The notes beneath the pieces were generated by a model. It searched no databases. It worked only from the letters and a program-made list of their open reading frames with translations, and had not been told where the DNA came from. 34,762 nt of DNA from assembly GCA_964493635.1 (NCBI GenBank), contig CAZBOW010000024.1, positions 1 to 34,762 of the forward strand. The letters are read 5' to 3'. Origin of the DNA: OLB6 sp964493635. Its GTDB lineage: Bacteria; Bacteroidota; Ignavibacteria; Kapaibacteriales; Kapaibacteriaceae. Made by a program: the position numbers and the translations under genes. Shown piece by piece: positions 33,033-34,762 of this stretch (the stretch's first letter is position 1; the number at the start of each line of letters is the position of its first letter).

Positions 33033-34240
33033 GGCATGCCCTGCTGAAGTGCACCGTACAGACTACGTATGATACTGGCTACCTGACCAACATCGACGGT
33101 GTCATCCAGCTGCGTCCAGGTCATCGAGGTGGAAATCCATGTCCCCGATGAGTGTTGAACCAGGTGGGTCATGTTCACCGTACCTGGCTCACTCCCACCC
33201 TTATATCCTATGTAGCCCCATGCAGAACGTGGCAGGTCCAGTCCCGGATGTACGGAGAGAATCTGCAACACGGGATCGGTGCTGTGTCCGCCAGACTGGT
33301 GATGCAGGGCGGCCATGGCCTTGCAGAGTTCGGTGGTCGACGCGAACCACTCGATGGAGTCTACCAGCGTAGGCTCCGACGAGTACGACAGACCATCACC
33401 ACCATACTTCTCACGGAACAACTCCCGCGTGGTGCGAAACGGTACGTTCACTTCCGGCGCCGCGTGGCCCATGGCGGCTTGGATGTGCTCGACCGTCGAT
33501 CGACCGAGCGTGGTCATCAGATGATCGGTGGCGGTGTTGTCGCTGATCGAGATCATCTGCACAGCAAGGGTGTGCAGCGTAACGGGCGAGCCGTGCGGCC
33601 AGGTTTGCAACACACCTGTGGGAAGCGAGCGCAGTGCGCTGTCGAGCATCACAACATCGCTCCAGGTCCGTCTGCCAGCAGCGATCTCTGCCTGTAGCGC
33701 TCCAAGAACATACAACTTGAACGTCGAGCCAATCGGAAGACGCTCGTGACCATTGGTGCTGGCGATGACGGTATCGGCCGACACGTCATAGACGGTCAGC
33801 GACGCCCGGCCAGGCAAGGCTTCCACAGTGCGGAGGATACTGTCCAGCGAGGTCGTCTGCGCATGTGGTGTGCCAATAAAGAAGCCACTGATCAGGTGTG
33901 GTGGATTCGACGATACGGTCAGCGAGATGGGATAGACGTAGCCCGAATCCGACAGGCCCTCGGCTTTTACCGAAAATGGTGTCGGTGATGAACTCACGCT
34001 CACCGAGCGGCACGCCCCAAACGTGCGAATCATCGGGGCCACAGCAAATCGCAGCTGCATCGGTGGAACCTTCTGCAGAAACTCAGCGCTGAAAACGGTA
34101 TCCAGCTTTGCTGGTGGTGTTCCGCCCAGCAAGGTAATGGCTTGGTTCAGTCGATGAATCGTTGCCGGATGTGGCTGAGCCGAGGCATATCCAACAAGCA
34201 CCATTGCAACGAGCATCATCCTGCAGACGTGTCTCATCAT
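33029..34240 (-). CDS. Exported serine hydrolase, class A beta-lactamase-like, with extra N-terminal domain
   Basis: 403 residues from ATG 34240. Signal peptide 1-21 (cleavage near YASAQ). Residues about 28-120 form a small alpha+beta domain resembling the N-terminal domain of ORF12-type proteins (clavulanate cluster). Then comes a beta-lactamase/PBP fold with all three hallmarks: the nucleophile motif STFK at 172-175, SDN at 233-235 and KGGS at 347-350 (for KTG). I see no clear omega-loop Glu, so penicillin hydrolysis is doubtful; an esterase, peptidase or PBP-like role is as likely. An in-frame GTG at 34258 and a second ATG at 34237 are alternatives. The upstream stretch holds four SD-like repeats. 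Confidence 0.85.
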   Translation of the reverse strand: MMRHVCRMMLVAMVLVGYASAQPHPATIHRLNQAITLLGGTPPAKLDTVFSAEFLQKVPPMQLRFAVAPMIRTFGACRSVSVSSSPTPFSVKAEGLSDSGYVYPISLTVSSNPPHLISGFFIGTPHAQTTSLDSILRTVEALPGRASLTVYDVSADTVIASTNGHERLPIGSTFKLYVLGALQAEIAAGRRTWSDVVMLDSALRSLPTGVLQTWPHGSPVTLHTLAVQMISISDNTATDHLMTTLGRSTVEHIQAAMGHAAPEVNVPFRTTRELFREKYGGDGLSYSSEPTLVDSIEWFASTTELCKAMAALHHQSGGHSTDPVLQILSVHPGLDLPRSAWGYIGYKGGSEPGTVNMTHLVQHSSGTWISTSMTWTQLDDTVDVGQVASIIRSLYGALQQGMP

Positions 34241-34241
34241 T

Positions 34242-34280
34242 ATCTCACCTGATCTCACCTGATCTCACCTGATCTCACCC
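34242..34280 (-). repeat. Tandem 10-bp repeats carrying SD-like motif
   Basis: Four units in tandem, reading on the minus strand as (A/G)GGTGAGAT(C/A), the last one ending just before the serine hydrolase ATG. Each contains GGTGAG; the three units nearest the gene read AGGTGA, the 3' half of the ideal Shine-Dalgarno AGGAGGTGA. The first unit contains the leuS stop codon. The array may act as a multiple ribosome-binding site or vary in copy number. Confidence 0.75.
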
Positions 34281-34762
34281 TGCGATCACGTTTACCAGTT
34301 TACCAGCCACCACGATCACCTTACGGACGGTCTTGCCCTCGATATGCTTGATCACTTGGGGGTCCTGCATCGCGAGTGCTTCCAGCGCCGCACTGTCGGC
34401 ATCGGCCGGGACGGTCATCTTACTGCGAATCTTGGAGTTGACTTGGATCACAATCTCAACTTCTGTTTCCACGAGTTTTGTTTCGTCGACGACCGGAAAC
34501 GCCGACAGGTGAATGCTGGTGGTATGGCCAAGGCGATGCCACAGCTCCTCGGTGATATGCGGAGCAAACGGTGCCAGGCATTGCAAGAACTGTTCGATCA
34601 CGGTACGTGGTCGCACCGCAGCAGCGGTACACTCGTTGACGAAGATCATGAACTGTGCAATGGCCGTATTCAGGCTGAGAGCGTCGATGTCCTCACGTGT
34701 TTTTTTGATCGTGGCATGGAGCACTCGCTCAAGTTCGGGGGTAGGGGGCTCGTCGTTTATCG
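34275..34762 (-). CDS. leuS: Leucyl-tRNA synthetase, C-terminal end (partial)
   Basis: About 161 residues of the class I synthetase end; the 5' part lies beyond the window. The anticodon-binding helical bundle (IDALSLNTAIAQFMIFVNEC, CLAPFAPHITEELWHRLGH) and the final small domain (EIVIQVNSKIRSKMTVP, IEGKTVRKVIVVAGKLVNVI) are typical of LeuRS. It is the first visible gene of the minus-strand chain. Its stop TGA lies in the first unit of the tandem repeat, 34 bases before the serine hydrolase ATG. Confidence 0.95.
   Translation of the reverse strand, partial: INDEPPTPELERVLHATIKKTREDIDALSLNTAIAQFMIFVNECTAAAVRPRTVIEQFLQCLAPFAPHITEELWHRLGHTTSIHLSAFPVVDETKLVETEVEIVIQVNSKIRSKMTVPADADSAALEALAMQDPQVIKHIEGKTVRKVIVVAGKLVNVIAG

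Noticed and set aside
1..34762. CRISPR array, transposon or prophage
   Set aside because: No regularly spaced repeats, transposase, integrase or phage structural genes were seen on either strand.

Overview
This is most likely a scaffold from a moderately GC-rich member of the Bacteroidota / FCB group. The Kapabacteria-Ignavibacteria side is my guess, not something a marker gene here proves. The evidence is two large secreted proteins with type IX secretion (T9SS) type A C-terminal sorting domains, a MerR regulator and a histidine kinase of Bacteroidota type, an orphan HsdR_N-like protein typical of that phylum, and -10-like elements resembling TAnnTTTG. The window is a draft assembly with five runs of exactly 100 N. 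Two of them (21191-21290 and 23457-23556) are flanked by identical 55-bp sequences, so nothing is missing there and the adjoining contigs should simply be joined.

Layout. (1) 1-9902, plus strand: a tight housekeeping run with an EamA transporter end, an isochorismatase-fold hydrolase, acetyl-CoA synthetase, a ManC-like/phosphomannomutase-like fusion, a PtsN-like EIIA, HisS, a small unknown protein, a membrane histidine kinase and FtsW. Most junctions overlap or are a few bases long. (2) 9931-11852: a MerR regulator cut by a gap, a seven-blade WD40 protein and an OmpA-like protein. (3) 11956-15322: tRNA-Cys(GCA), EF-P, AccB (gapped), AccC, GcvH and a small exported protein, closed by a strong terminator. 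(4) 15323-16728: a regulated-looking intergenic region, a small coiled-coil gene bracketed by 14-bp direct repeats, and a convergent BCP-type peroxiredoxin. (5) 16729-18303: an alanine/glycine:cation symporter. (6) 18279-25743: two divergent T9SS cargo genes sharing a 51-bp symmetrical promoter region. One is a gingipain-fold protein that seems to lack the catalytic dyad. The other, once the false gaps are removed, is a single 1677-residue LamG / choice-of-anchor / cohesin-like protein. (7) 25714-34762, minus strand: an operon-like chain leuS - serine hydrolase - fmt - SemiSWEET - HsdR_N-like protein - pyrC - M16 peptidase - addA. Five of its junctions are 4-bp stop/start overlaps and one is a 2-bp spacer.

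How the genes fit together. The plus-strand run mixes acetate activation, nucleotide-sugar synthesis, signalling and septal wall synthesis. accB-accC start fatty-acid synthesis, with a lipoyl carrier (GcvH) immediately downstream. The minus-strand chain couples translation (LeuS, Fmt), pyrimidine synthesis (PyrC), proteolysis and recombination repair (AddA). I found no CRISPR array, transposase or phage module, and no gene set that I can defend as a wholly new system. The most promising leads are the pseudo-gingipain/giant-protein divergent pair, the degenerate phosphomannomutase domain fused to the nucleotidyltransferase, the unusual EF-P tip, the repeated ribosome-binding motif between leuS and the serine hydrolase, and the small repeat-flanked coiled-coil gene with a palindromic operator candidate.
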